Shown piece by piece: positions 1 to 9,402 of a stretch of 64,000 nucleotides of DNA. The stretch's first letter is position 1, and every line of letters starts with the position of its first letter. The stretch covers positions 186,001 to 250,000 of the forward strand of contig JADJKB010000002.1 in assembly GCA_016706225.1 (NCBI GenBank). The letters run 5' to 3'. The position numbers and the translations under genes were made by a program. The stretch comes from Myxococcales bacterium (GTDB taxonomy: Bacteria > Myxococcota_A > Polyangia > Polyangiales > Polyangiaceae). The notes below the pieces were generated by a model, which was not told the DNA's origin, searched no databases, and was given only the letters and a program-made list of their open reading frames with translations.

Positions 1-1169
1 ATGCATCTCCAGCGCCGCTGTTCACGCTCGATCTGTCACCCGCGCCACCCGAGGTCGCGGACGCAGTCCACCGCTGGGAGGCAGCGCCCGACGAAATGCG
101 CGAGGCGTCGTTTCCATTGCCTCTCAGCCGAGCGGTGACGCCGATCCCCGCGGCTCCGCAGCCCGATTCCCGGCCGACCTTTGCGGACGAACCCCACACC
201 GCGCCCGGAATTGGTCCGATGCCGGTGGTGATGACACCGGCAGGGTCAGCCGCTTCGGAGCCCGAACCAAGCGCCGTGTCCGCTACTTCCGCCGTCGAAT
301 CCCGCTCGGCTTCGACCCCCGGAGACGAAGGAGCCCAAGCCATGCACGCCCCTGAACCCGCCGTCGAGACCGCGCGCTCCGAGGACCCCACGGCGAGCCC
401 CGCTGAAGCCCGCGCCACGGAAGGATCCGCGAGCGACCAGGACGACGATGACTCGAGCGAGGCTCCGCTCCTGAGTCCCCGCCCGGCCGATGCGACACCG
501 GCAACCCTGCGCGCCGAGCCCGCCTCCGACGCTCCGGACGAAGACGAAGCGAGCCTGGAGGCGGAGCCCGTCCCCCTGAGCAGACCCTCGAAGCGAGTGC
601 CTGCGGTGACACTTCCGTCTGCTCGCCCCATCGAATTTCCCCCGCGAGCTTCCAAGCGATCTCTGGACGAGGTATCCGCGAAATCCGTTTCGAGCCGGGC
701 GCCAGCGCCGGCCAAGGCGTTGACCGAGGACAAACCCATGGCCCCCGCCAAGATCGTACTGATCGTGCTGGGTGCTGCCATTGCGGCGTTCGGCGCGGTC
801 ACGGTCGTGCGTAGTCAGCTGAAGCCGGCGCCCGTTGGCGAGACCGCTGCGGTGGCTACCGAGACGGCTCTGCCCGCGGTGTCGAAGCCGGCGGCACCTC
901 CGGCCGTGAAGCTTGCGGTCGAAGATCTGGGCATCGGTCCCGGCACTGCCGTCACGAGCGACAAGGGACTGATCGAGGTTGATATCGGCGAAAAACATCC
1001 GATCTACATCGATGGCACGTTCGTCGGGCGCGGACCGCTGAGGAAAGCCCCGGTCATGCCGGGCGCACACGAGGTCGTGATCAAAGCCCCAACGGGTGAG
1101 CTGAGCGTGCAGGTAGACGTGAAGGTCGGACGCCGCTCGCGTGTGACTCTGCCGCCCCCGGCGCCCTAG
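1..1169 (+). CDS. PEGA-domain membrane protein, 5' end outside window
   Basis: The reading frame is open from base 3, with no stop before the first internal ATG at 96, so the gene almost certainly begins upstream of the window. Counting from that ATG, about 210 residues are Pro/Ala/Glu-rich low-complexity linker. One membrane segment follows (about residues 217-238, after APAKIVLIVLG), then a short outside part ending in a PEGA-like domain (about 290-357; 'IYIDGTFVGRGP' and 'PGAHEVVIKAP'). The linker-TM-PEGA layout matches the C-terminal half of the kinase at 42984-44768. The missing N-terminus may therefore be a kinase or another cytoplasmic sensor domain, but that part cannot be seen. Confidence 0.7.
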   Translation, partial: ASPAPLFTLDLSPAPPEVADAVHRWEAAPDEMREASFPLPLSRAVTPIPAAPQPDSRPTFADEPHTAPGIGPMPVVMTPAGSAASEPEPSAVSATSAVESRSASTPGDEGAQAMHAPEPAVETARSEDPTASPAEARATEGSASDQDDDDSSEAPLLSPRPADATPATLRAEPASDAPDEDEASLEAEPVPLSRPSKRVPAVTLPSARPIEFPPRASKRSLDEVSAKSVSSRAPAPAKALTEDKPMAPAKIVLIVLGAAIAAFGAVTVVRSQLKPAPVGETAAVATETALPAVSKPAAPPAVKLAVEDLGIGPGTAVTSDKGLIEVDIGEKHPIYIDGTFVGRGPLRKAPVMPGAHEVVIKAPTGELSVQVDVKVGRRSRVTLPPPAP

Positions 1170-1250
1170 TTTTCGACGCAAAGGGCGACGCGTCCGAAGT
1201 TTCGGGGTATGCCCGAGCGCGGTGACCCGACGCCGCGGTCGCTCGCCTCG

Positions 1251-3524
1251 ATGCCGAAAAAAGCCTGGATCGCTGCATTTTGCCTGAGCGTGCTGCCCGT
1301 GGGCTGTGATCGCGATGCAGCGGTGCAACCAGCGGCGGGCTCTCCAAGTGCCGCCACTTCTGCCTCCGCCGCGAACGCGCCGGCGCCGGCGCCCCGGGAA
1401 AAGGACGACCTGATCGGCCGGCTCCAGGGCTGCGAGATCCGCCACCGCGGTCTGCTCCTGGACTTCGGCACCCGGGCCGCCCGCGCACGCCGGGCTTTTC
1501 GCAGTGAGCCTTTCGAAGACACCATCGACGCGGAGCGCGAGGGCGCGACCGTCGCGCGCGTGATGGTTCCGCGACTTTCCTACGAACTGTCCCTGGATGA
1601 ACCTCACGACGAAATCGAGGTCTCACTGCGCGTTCGTCCCGGGGTTGCCCGGTCGGTGTCGGCGAGTTTCGGAGATCGGCGCCTGGGTTCGGCGAGACTG
1701 ACGGGCCCCGACACCCGGACGGTCACGTTCCCCGTCGTCAAATCGCCGACGGCGGCAGGCCGCTACACACTGACTCTGAGCTTCTCCGGTCGGCCCCGCG
1801 GTTCCACCGATGCCCTGGCCGAGATCGATTGGGTTCGCCTGGGCGCTCCAGACGACGGCGGCGGCAACTACGCGGCGCCGACGCTGCGCGACATCGTCAC
1901 CGACGCGGCGCTCGACGGTGTCCCCCGTCGGGCGATTGCGCTGCGCGCGCCGGCTTCCGTGCGCTGCCCGGTGCTCTTGTCACCCGACGCGCAGCTCCGC
2001 GCGGACCTGGGGTTCTGGGGCGACGGCAAGGGATCGCTCGACGTGCGAATCGTCGCCGATGGTGTGGCTCCCACGGTGATCGCCGAACGCAAGCTGGTTG
2101 GCGGGCAAGGCGCGACCTGGACGCCGCTCAACCTGAACCTGAAGGAGTATTCGGGCCGCGTCGTCGCCCTGGAGTTGCGCGCACTCGAAACCACACGCGG
2201 CGGAAGGGTGCTGTTCGGCGATCCGGCGGTGGTGCGAGCGGTCGAGGGCACACGCGTGCCAGAGGCTTCGACGGTGGTGTTGTTCATTTCTGCGGGGACC
2301 GACCGACGCCTGATTCCGCCGTGGGGACCGAGTGCCGGAATGCCAGCGCTCAGTGAGCTCAGCCGCGCGAGCGCCGCGTTCAGCGTGTATCGCACTCCGG
2401 CCACAGTGCCCGCGGCTGTCGTGGGCAGCCTGCTGACGGCCGAGTCCCCGCCGGTGCACGCGCTCGAGGATCCCGCCGCGCGTTTGCCCAAGGTCGCGCG
2501 AGTCCTCGGTGAGCTCCTGAAGGAAGCCAGCGGGCGCTCGGCCATGTTCACCGGAGCGCCGTCGACGTTCGCGGCGTTTGGCTTCGATGCCGGGTGGGAT
2601 CGATATGAGGCCGTGTCGCCGGTGCACGACGCCCCCGCCACGCAGTCCATCACTTCGGCCACGCGTTGGCTCGGCGACGAGCTCGGTGCCGGCGAGGCGG
2701 GGCGACGCCTGTTGGTGATCCACGCTCGCGGTGCCCATCCACCCTGGGACGTCACGCGCGAGGAAGCCGCGCTGCTTCCGCCGGAGGAGTACGGCGGGGC
2801 GCTCGAACCGCGCCGCGGCGGGCTCATCCTGGCGAGGCTGCGCGCTCAGCGAAAACAGCACAAAAAACTGGGTGACGAGGACTGGGTGCGCCTGCGCGCA
2901 CTGGTCACGGCGGGGCTCGCAAAACAGGACATTGCGCTCGGTGAGCTGATCGCGATGCTCAAGAAGAAAGGCAAGTGGGACTCGACCCTGTTCGTGTTCG
3001 TAGGCGACGTCTCTCCGGGCGCTGCGCCAGAGCTGCCATTCGATCCGGCCGGTGAGCTGTCGGAAGAACGTTTGCTCGTGCCGCTGCTGGTGAAGTTCCC
3101 CGGTGGAAAATTCGCGGCGAAAGAGGTGCAGACGCCCGTGACTGCCGTGGACGTCGCGGCCACGGTCTTACGCGCGCTGCACCTCCGGGCGCGCGAGTCG
3201 GTCGACTTGTTCGCTGCTGCCGAGGGCTTCGAGCCGCTGCTCGGTCGCGGCCTCGTCGCCTCGCTGGGTGACCGTTACACGACACGGCTCGGATCGTGGC
3301 TGCTCCGCGGAACCTTGGGCAAGACACCCACACTCTGCCAGCTCGACGTGGATCCGAGCTGTGTGACCGACGCCTTTCCGAGCAAACCCATCGCGGGTTG
3401 GGCGGCGTGGCAGTGGACCTTCGATGCCTTCTCGGACGGAACCGCGCGGCGAATCGCCCCGCGTGAGCCGGCCAGCATCGACCCGGATACGGGCGCTGCG
3501 CTCACCGTCTGGGGTGACATCTGA
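1251..3524 (+). CDS. Sulfatase/alkaline-phosphatase-fold lipoprotein, degenerate active site
   Basis: The ATG at 1251 is preferred over the one at 1209 because it starts a short lipoprotein signal with lipobox LPVGC, predicting a lipid-anchored envelope protein of 757 residues. The N-terminal 300 residues look like beta-rich carbohydrate- or lipid-binding modules. From about residue 340 the order of blocks follows the sulfatase family: VVLFISAGTDRR, then TVPAAVVGSLLT where the catalytic residue normally lies, then IHARGAHPPW, then VFVGDVSPG. The usual metal ligands (I-D-T near the start, D-H-G near the end) and a C-x-P-x-R motif are absent. It may be non-catalytic or use altered residues. It ends 3 bp from the convergent ceramidase-like gene. 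Confidence 0.75.
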   Translation: MPKKAWIAAFCLSVLPVGCDRDAAVQPAAGSPSAATSASAANAPAPAPREKDDLIGRLQGCEIRHRGLLLDFGTRAARARRAFRSEPFEDTIDAEREGATVARVMVPRLSYELSLDEPHDEIEVSLRVRPGVARSVSASFGDRRLGSARLTGPDTRTVTFPVVKSPTAAGRYTLTLSFSGRPRGSTDALAEIDWVRLGAPDDGGGNYAAPTLRDIVTDAALDGVPRRAIALRAPASVRCPVLLSPDAQLRADLGFWGDGKGSLDVRIVADGVAPTVIAERKLVGGQGATWTPLNLNLKEYSGRVVALELRALETTRGGRVLFGDPAVVRAVEGTRVPEASTVVLFISAGTDRRLIPPWGPSAGMPALSELSRASAAFSVYRTPATVPAAVVGSLLTAESPPVHALEDPAARLPKVARVLGELLKEASGRSAMFTGAPSTFAAFGFDAGWDRYEAVSPVHDAPATQSITSATRWLGDELGAGEAGRRLLVIHARGAHPPWDVTREEAALLPPEEYGGALEPRRGGLILARLRAQRKQHKKLGDEDWVRLRALVTAGLAKQDIALGELIAMLKKKGKWDSTLFVFVGDVSPGAAPELPFDPAGELSEERLLVPLLVKFPGGKFAAKEVQTPVTAVDVAATVLRALHLRARESVDLFAAAEGFEPLLGRGLVASLGDRYTTRLGSWLLRGTLGKTPTLCQLDVDPSCVTDAFPSKPIAGWAAWQWTFDAFSDGTARRIAPREPASIDPDTGAALTVWGDI

Positions 3525-3527
3525 GCG

Positions 3528-5408
3528 TCAGCGTTTGACGACCGGAGGAGAGCGCAACAGCTGCAAGAGCGGCTCGACGACCTGCGCTTGCACGTTCTTT
3601 CCAACCGAGTTGGTCTCCTCGTAGTGGTCGCCGGGGGACGCTTCGTTCAGATACGGATTCTGCGGGTCGAGCTTGTAGTCGTAGTCGGGAACGAGATAAC
3701 CGATCTGGTCTTGCATGAGGCCGATGGCCCAGCGGCGGGTGGCCTGCGGATCCCGCGCAAAATCTAGGACCCTGCTGCGATCGAGCTTGTCGAGCGCGGG
3801 GGGCCCATCGTCACATTGGGAGTACCCGTCCGAGCCGCAAGCCGGGTTGGTCGCCTTGTCGTTGAGGATGAAATACGGAATCGGCGTGAAAGGATACGGC
3901 GCATCGAGGGAGCTCTTTCCGTCGGGCGTCGCCAGCAAGAGCTCGGCGTGCAGCTCGCCGGGAAATCCGACGAGCTCCGCGGGTCCGATGTCGATCACGG
4001 CGATCTGCGTGCGAATCGCGGGCAGGTTGTCGTCTCCGAGCTCCTTGTACTTGTCGAAGAAGTACCCGTCGCGGTGAAAGAGCTGCTGCGCGAGCGCGAT
4101 GTGAAATCCAACGTTGAGCACGTCGACGTACAGCTCGCGCGCGCGGAACCCGAGCGCTGCCGTCTCCAGGGTCTCGACACCCTGGGTCAGCGCTTCGTGG
4201 GCGTACACCGCCAGGAGCCGCCCGTTGTTGTAGGCGCGCTCGAGGCCAGCGGGGACCGGGTTCCCCTCGAAATCGGTGTGGCTCACCTTGCCCGGACCGA
4301 CCTGCCCGCCGAGCGGTCCGTTGAAGAAGATGGCAACACCGCCGAAGCCCTCGGTCTTCATCAGCTGTTTGCCGCTCGCGCTCTTGATGTCGAGCCCGTT
4401 CTCCACGCCCTCTCGCAGCGTGTGGACGTAGTCGGCGCTCGTCAGCAGGTTCTCGTCGCCGCCGAACTCGGGATGGCTCGTGAAGTTGATCAACGTCGCG
4501 ACCGTCGACTTGTCCGCGGTCGAGACGAAGCGAATCACGCGCAGCTCGTTGTCGATCACCACCGGGTCGCGCGTGTCGCTGACGAAGGCCGCCGTCTTGT
4601 GGCCGCCCGGATCGGTGCCGGCAATGTGCCCGTCGACCTTCGACGCGCCGAACTGAATCTGCACCGGCACGAGTGCGGCATTCGCCTTTGCCAGCGCGGC
4701 GGCGGTCTTCTCACGGATCAGCGCGTTGTACTCGTCCTTGACCCCGCTCTGGGTGTCGGACGGGCCCCAGATCCCTTGCGTGTCCTGGGTCTCGTGAACG
4801 TGCGTCGCAGCGACTCCGACGAAATCGAGATCGAGGTCGGGATACTTCTGTGCGACAAGCTCGCGGGTCTTCTCGATCTCGTTGTACATCCAGCCGACCG
4901 AGTCGACGGCGCACAGCCCCAGCTTGGTGTTCCCACGTTTGACGACGGCGCAGCGCACGCTCGTTTCGTCGGCGTTGCCGGCGGCGGGCCTGCCGGCGCC
5001 GTAACCGGCGATCCACGTGCACTTCATCGGATCGACGGCGGTGCAGGTCTTGACGTCGGTGATGTCGCAAGAGCCCTTCTTCACACACTTGTCGCCGCCG
5101 AACGGGTCGAACGAGGACTTGCCCTGATTCTGCGGCGCAAACGCCACGACGTGGTCGACGACCGGGCTGATGTCCTCACTCGCCGCGCCGGCGTAGAAGG
5201 TCGAGTCCTGGCTTGGTTTGCAGCCCGGGTCACCGGGGCAGCGCTGATCGCAACCGACCTCCGCGTTGTGAGCGCTGCCCGTGGGTAGTTTCTCGCAGTA
5301 GGGCTTGCCGTCCGTCGAACTCGACTCGTCGTTGTCCGCGCACGACTGGGCCGAAAAGAACACGCCCGCAGCCAGAGGAAATGGGGCGAGGGCAGCTAAC
5401 CAACGCAT
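3528..5408 (-). CDS. Neutral/alkaline ceramidase-like secreted hydrolase
   Basis: 626 residues, close to the usual length of bacterial neutral ceramidases (zinc amidases that cleave the N-acyl bond of ceramide). The N-terminus is a signal peptide ending near SAQSC, possibly lipidated although the lipobox is not canonical. A family-type start 'AGAASEDISP' follows, then 'GVAATHVHETQ' (about residue 200), which matches the histidine motif of the family, and 'NFTSHPEF'. A Cys-rich insert of about 40 residues after the signal (several C-x-x-C-like pairs) is extra. It is the last gene of a minus-strand run with the PHP hydrolase and SUMF1-like gene, 41 bp downstream of the former. The substrate could also be another N-acyl lipid. 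Confidence 0.75.
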   Translation of the reverse strand: MRWLAALAPFPLAAGVFFSAQSCADNDESSSTDGKPYCEKLPTGSAHNAEVGCDQRCPGDPGCKPSQDSTFYAGAASEDISPVVDHVVAFAPQNQGKSSFDPFGGDKCVKKGSCDITDVKTCTAVDPMKCTWIAGYGAGRPAAGNADETSVRCAVVKRGNTKLGLCAVDSVGWMYNEIEKTRELVAQKYPDLDLDFVGVAATHVHETQDTQGIWGPSDTQSGVKDEYNALIREKTAAALAKANAALVPVQIQFGASKVDGHIAGTDPGGHKTAAFVSDTRDPVVIDNELRVIRFVSTADKSTVATLINFTSHPEFGGDENLLTSADYVHTLREGVENGLDIKSASGKQLMKTEGFGGVAIFFNGPLGGQVGPGKVSHTDFEGNPVPAGLERAYNNGRLLAVYAHEALTQGVETLETAALGFRARELYVDVLNVGFHIALAQQLFHRDGYFFDKYKELGDDNLPAIRTQIAVIDIGPAELVGFPGELHAELLLATPDGKSSLDAPYPFTPIPYFILNDKATNPACGSDGYSQCDDGPPALDKLDRSRVLDFARDPQATRRWAIGLMQDQIGYLVPDYDYKLDPQNPYLNEASPGDHYEETNSVGKNVQAQVVEPLLQLLRSPPVVKR

Positions 5409-5449
5409 GACCCGTGCAGGGTACGTGAGCCTCGGCGGCTGGCAAAGGC

Positions 5450-7600
5450 TCAGGGCTCGACCCAGATCGGATTGGTGAAGGCAAACGGGGTCGTGCCGTC
5501 CCGCGAGGCGTTGGGCAGCCCGCGCTCGCCCTGCGCCGTGACCACGAAGAAGCTGGGTTCGGTGACGGGAAAGTCATAGGTCTGGTCGAGCCGCGTCACG
5601 TGTTTGCTCCGGGGGACCTGCTGCCATTTCACGCGCTTGTCCCGGCCGCCCTGGAAGATTTCCACCGCGCGGACGTCGATCCACGGCGCCGCGCGCACCA
5701 CGACGCGCAGGTGCGCGCGCTTGCCGCGGGCGGTCTCCCCGGGGCCCTTGCCGTCGATGGTCGCCTCGATGATCGGCCCGCTCGTGACGATCGCGTTGCC
5801 GCGCTTGAGGGCGGCGATCAGCTCGGCGGGTCGTGCGGAGAGGTCGTCGACGTCCGACTTCGATGCCCCGTAATGGATCAGCGTGCGCGGCAGGCCCGGA
5901 TCCAGGAACGCCAGGCCGTGGGAGTCGCTGCTGCCCGTCGCCGCGTAGCGCTGCCCGCGGCCGAGCAGGTGCATCCAGTCGCGGAAGACCTTCTTCACCG
6001 CTGGCAGGTTGTAAGCGTCGTCCCCGTTGTAGACCTCGAGCGTATCGAAGTTGGGGTCGTACCCCGGCAGCTTCATCTCGCCGGTGTTGGCGTCGATCCC
6101 AAAAAAGGTGAAGTACCCGAGCTTGGGGTCGAGACGCGGGTGATTGACCTGCAAGATGCCACCCGGAGACTGTTTGCGTGCGTCGGCGAACAGCTCGCTC
6201 GGCGTGACGTCGAGGTACTTGACGTTGCTGCCCGTCTTCAGCGGAAACACGTTGAAGTGGCCAAAACGCCGCCCCAGCGTGCTCACCTCGCTGCCGATCA
6301 TCGTCTGCAGCTTGCTGGTCAAGAGGCCGCGCTGCTCCAGCCAGCGCACACTCGGCGCGAGATCGGTGACGACGTAGTGATCCGTGGCGACGGCGAGCTC
6401 GACACCCTCGGCGGCGATGGCAACGACTCGCTCGACCAACCCGATGTCGGCGTCGACACTCGGAGCCTGATGCAGGTGAAGATCCGCGCTGAGCCAGCCG
6501 GGTGTGTCGACGACTCGGGGCAGGCTGGCCTCGACGTGGGACTCAGCGCTCGGCTTGACGAGAACCGACGAGGTCACGCTGTCGCGCTCGATGCCCGCGG
6601 TCACGAGCACACGATACCGACCGGGCTCGAGCTCGCGGCGCACACGACCGTTGCCGGTCCAGATGAAACGGTCCGAGCCCTCGAGCCCGCCGTCCGGCGC
6701 GAAAACTGCCGTTTTTTGGCCGTCGCGGTCGACCCGGATCTTGGCGGCGATGGGGCGACCCAGCTCGTCCACCGCGTGGACGACCAACGTTCCCGGGTGC
6801 TCGGGCGGCGCCGGCTCAGCCACGGGGATCGGCTCGAAGCTGAGCTCACGGGTCAGCGTGATGCTCTCCCCCGCCGGGATCTTGCCGCGGAAGAAGGTCG
6901 CAGAGATGGCTCCCTGGAAGCCCGGCTGTTTTGCCGAGGTGTAGTCGAGCCACATCGGTTCGCCAGACGCGGGCCGCAACATCAGGTCGCCGCCCGCGCC
7001 GCGGCGCCCGACCCACTTGGCCGGGCCCTTGTACTTCATGCGGGATTGGCCGAGACCTTCGACGTAGTAGCGGGTGTTGCCCCACTTCACCTCGTCCCCT
7101 AGCTCGATGGGTCCGGAGGCCGCGCCGCTCTCGACGCGGAAGGTGGTGGTCATGGTCAGCCGGGCCTCGGAGCGACGCAGCCGGTGAATGGTGCGCGCTC
7201 GGTAACGCACGCCCTCGAGCACCGCGACACCCTCCACCTCGATCGCGTCGGCGAGCCTCGCGACGCGCGCGGCGAGCACCGGCGCACTCTTGTCGCCGAA
7301 GCGCACACTCGGGTGGATCTGCCAGATGGCGTCGATGTCGGTCAGCGTTCCGAGCTGCGACGTGGTCGGCAAGATCGGCCGATTTCGCCAGAAATCCACC
7401 AAAAATCCGTCCGCTCGGCGGACGACGGCCGTGACGTCCAGGCTCTCGAGCTTGGGATCACCGGGCGTGCCGAACACACGTAGACGGGAGCCGATGTCGT
7501 TCTTCGAGAGGGTCGCAGGTGGCGTCCACGCTTCGCCGCCCGACGTCGCGCTTCCTGCGACGAGGATCCACGCGCAGACTGCGATCGCGCCCCGTTTCAC
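5450..7600 (-). CDS. CehA/McbA-type secreted metallohydrolase (PHP domain)
   Basis: 716 residues starting at a GTG that overlaps the stop of the preceding SUMF1-like gene (GTGA), so translation is probably coupled. Signal peptide first (KRGAIAVCAWILVAGS). A beta-rich N-terminal half follows. The PHP-type metal site comes next: 'DLHLHQ' (about residue 372), 'ATDHYV' (about 407) and 'SDSHG' (about 558). This arrangement is that of the CehA/McbA family, whose founding members hydrolyse the aryl carbamate carbaryl, but most members have unknown physiological esters or phosphoesters as substrate. Export and the ceramidase-like neighbour suggest an envelope or extracellular substrate here. Confidence 0.8.
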   Translation of the reverse strand: MKRGAIAVCAWILVAGSATSGGEAWTPPATLSKNDIGSRLRVFGTPGDPKLESLDVTAVVRRADGFLVDFWRNRPILPTTSQLGTLTDIDAIWQIHPSVRFGDKSAPVLAARVARLADAIEVEGVAVLEGVRYRARTIHRLRRSEARLTMTTTFRVESGAASGPIELGDEVKWGNTRYYVEGLGQSRMKYKGPAKWVGRRGAGGDLMLRPASGEPMWLDYTSAKQPGFQGAISATFFRGKIPAGESITLTRELSFEPIPVAEPAPPEHPGTLVVHAVDELGRPIAAKIRVDRDGQKTAVFAPDGGLEGSDRFIWTGNGRVRRELEPGRYRVLVTAGIERDSVTSSVLVKPSAESHVEASLPRVVDTPGWLSADLHLHQAPSVDADIGLVERVVAIAAEGVELAVATDHYVVTDLAPSVRWLEQRGLLTSKLQTMIGSEVSTLGRRFGHFNVFPLKTGSNVKYLDVTPSELFADARKQSPGGILQVNHPRLDPKLGYFTFFGIDANTGEMKLPGYDPNFDTLEVYNGDDAYNLPAVKKVFRDWMHLLGRGQRYAATGSSDSHGLAFLDPGLPRTLIHYGASKSDVDDLSARPAELIAALKRGNAIVTSGPIIEATIDGKGPGETARGKRAHLRVVVRAAPWIDVRAVEIFQGGRDKRVKWQQVPRSKHVTRLDQTYDFPVTEPSFFVVTAQGERGLPNASRDGTTPFAFTNPIWVEP

Positions 7601-9324
7601 TTCCGAGCAGCTTTACAACACCGGAAGCTGGTCTGCGAGCCGGCGTAGATCTCGCTGTGGCTCTCGGTCGCGGCCCGGCAGCGATTACGGCCGGTCAGCC
7701 ACCAACCGCCTCGCAGGATGGAGCGCCAGGGGGGATCGCGGCTCTCGCGGCTGGTCCACTCGTCCACGTTGCCCACCAGGTTGAAGACACCGAACGGGCT
7801 CTTGCAGCGCGGCAGCGAGTCCCCAGGCACCCGCCGGTCCTTGAGCTTTTGCCTCGGATCGAACAGGTCGTCGAGGTCGTGATTGCACGCTGCCCCGTCG
7901 CGCACGTAGCCGTAGGGGTAGGGCAAGGCTTCCGGACCCTCGCAGGCAAACTCCCACTCTTCTTCGCGACAGATGCGCTTGTCCATCGCGCCGCAGAGGT
8001 TCTGAGCCTCACCCCACGACACGTTGACGAGTGGCAAGGACCACCCCTCGGGCGTGTACTCGAAGCGATCGATGCAATACCGCATGCGCTGTCTGCCGCC
8101 CGTGCAGCGCGTGGGTTGCGCAAACTCCGCGCACGACCGCCCCGGCTCCTGGCCGGGGACTTCGAGCCAACGCAGGCACTTCTGCTCGGGGACCAGGCAG
8201 CGATCTCCATCAACGAGTTGCATGTTGCGCGGGCAGGCCGCGTCGGCGGGTTCGTAAGCGGGTGGAGTCGGTTTGGGCGGGAGCTTGGCGCTCGGATCGG
8301 TGAACGAGCGGAAGCTTGCCGGATCGCGCGGCTCGGGGTCGGGCGCATCGCGGCGCGGACGCAGCCGCTCGAGGCTCGCCACCTGATTTTCCGCGGACGC
8401 CGCCTTCAAGAGCGCCGGCTCGGGCGCGAGGCAACAGCGAAATCCCGTCGTGAAGTCGTGGTACTTCTCGCCATGCCGCTCGGTCACGTAGCGGCAACCG
8501 TCCCCGTTCTCTTTTGCGTCCAGGTAGTGGCCACCCATCAGGAGCGGGCGCTCACCGCGGGTCCATTCGAGCAGATTGCCCTGAAGATCGTGGACGCCCT
8601 CGGGAGTGACACAGGCCTCGAACGCTCCGCTTGGAGCCACGGTACCCGCCACCTGATTGATGAGCGGATCGTTCATCGCGAACGAGTCCGTGGGTCGGCG
8701 ACCCCCATGCAGCGCCATGAGCGGGTGGGCGCCGCCTTGATTGGTGTTGCACGCGCTCGGCTGTTCCTTGTCGCCGTACGGATAAGTGCGTTTGGGTTTC
8801 GTCGAGCCCATACACGCCGTGACCCACTGCTCGGTGGTGCACAGGCGTTTGCCAGCGTGCGTGCAGGCGAGATCGGCCTCTTCCATCGAGATGTACGCTT
8901 GCGGGACCCGCGCCGGGCGGCTCTCGGCGTGCACCTTCTCGTGCGTCACCGCGTGATAGGGAGAGTGCTCCTTGCCATCTGCGAGGATGGTGATCGCCTC
9001 CCAGCGGTCGATGCAAAAGCGTTGGGACACCAGCGACATTTCGGGCGGACAGACCTCACGCCGTGGCGCCGCGCCGGGCGAGACTGGAGTCTTGGCGCTG
9101 ACCTCGGTGACAGCGGGTGCCGCGAGATCGGGTGTCGCCGGCACCGGTGGGGTCTCGGCTGGCTTGGTGGCCTCGCCCGTCGCTGCCTGGGCCGCCGAGT
9201 CGACGAGTGCGGGCTCCGCTGATGGCGCCGAATTGGAGCCTGCCGCCGCCTCGGCGCAGCCGCCGGCCAGCAACAACAGCCCGATGAAACGCCTGCTGGA
9301 CACCCGGCGGCGAGCATCCCTCAC
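7597..9324 (-). CDS. SUMF1/FGE-fold lipoprotein with two tandem domains
   Basis: 575 residues from GTG 9324; GTG 9303 gives a tighter signal peptide (SSRRFIGLLLLAGGC, lipobox LAGGC) and is an equally good start. Two copies of the formylglycine-generating-enzyme-sulfatase domain follow a Pro/Ala linker: copy 1 about residues 95-290 and copy 2 about 370-572. Each has a 'CIDRWE/CIDRFE' start, a 'KRLCT/KRICREEEWEFAC' helix, a 'NLLEW/NVDEW' block and an 'FRCC' end. I see one Cys in the catalytic region of each copy (GCRYVTERH, NRCRAATESH) rather than the paired Cys of true FGE. Formylglycine formation is therefore not assured and a binding role is possible. First gene of the minus operon reading through to 3528. 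Confidence 0.8.
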   Translation of the reverse strand: MRDARRRVSSRRFIGLLLLAGGCAEAAAGSNSAPSAEPALVDSAAQAATGEATKPAETPPVPATPDLAAPAVTEVSAKTPVSPGAAPRREVCPPEMSLVSQRFCIDRWEAITILADGKEHSPYHAVTHEKVHAESRPARVPQAYISMEEADLACTHAGKRLCTTEQWVTACMGSTKPKRTYPYGDKEQPSACNTNQGGAHPLMALHGGRRPTDSFAMNDPLINQVAGTVAPSGAFEACVTPEGVHDLQGNLLEWTRGERPLLMGGHYLDAKENGDGCRYVTERHGEKYHDFTTGFRCCLAPEPALLKAASAENQVASLERLRPRRDAPDPEPRDPASFRSFTDPSAKLPPKPTPPAYEPADAACPRNMQLVDGDRCLVPEQKCLRWLEVPGQEPGRSCAEFAQPTRCTGGRQRMRYCIDRFEYTPEGWSLPLVNVSWGEAQNLCGAMDKRICREEEWEFACEGPEALPYPYGYVRDGAACNHDLDDLFDPRQKLKDRRVPGDSLPRCKSPFGVFNLVGNVDEWTSRESRDPPWRSILRGGWWLTGRNRCRAATESHSEIYAGSQTSFRCCKAARK

Positions 9325-9402
9325 GCCGGGCGAAAACGCCCAGTTATCGGCTAGTATTTGCGGATTTCGCCGGCCGGGACAGCGGGGCGGAGCGAATTTT
9401 GC

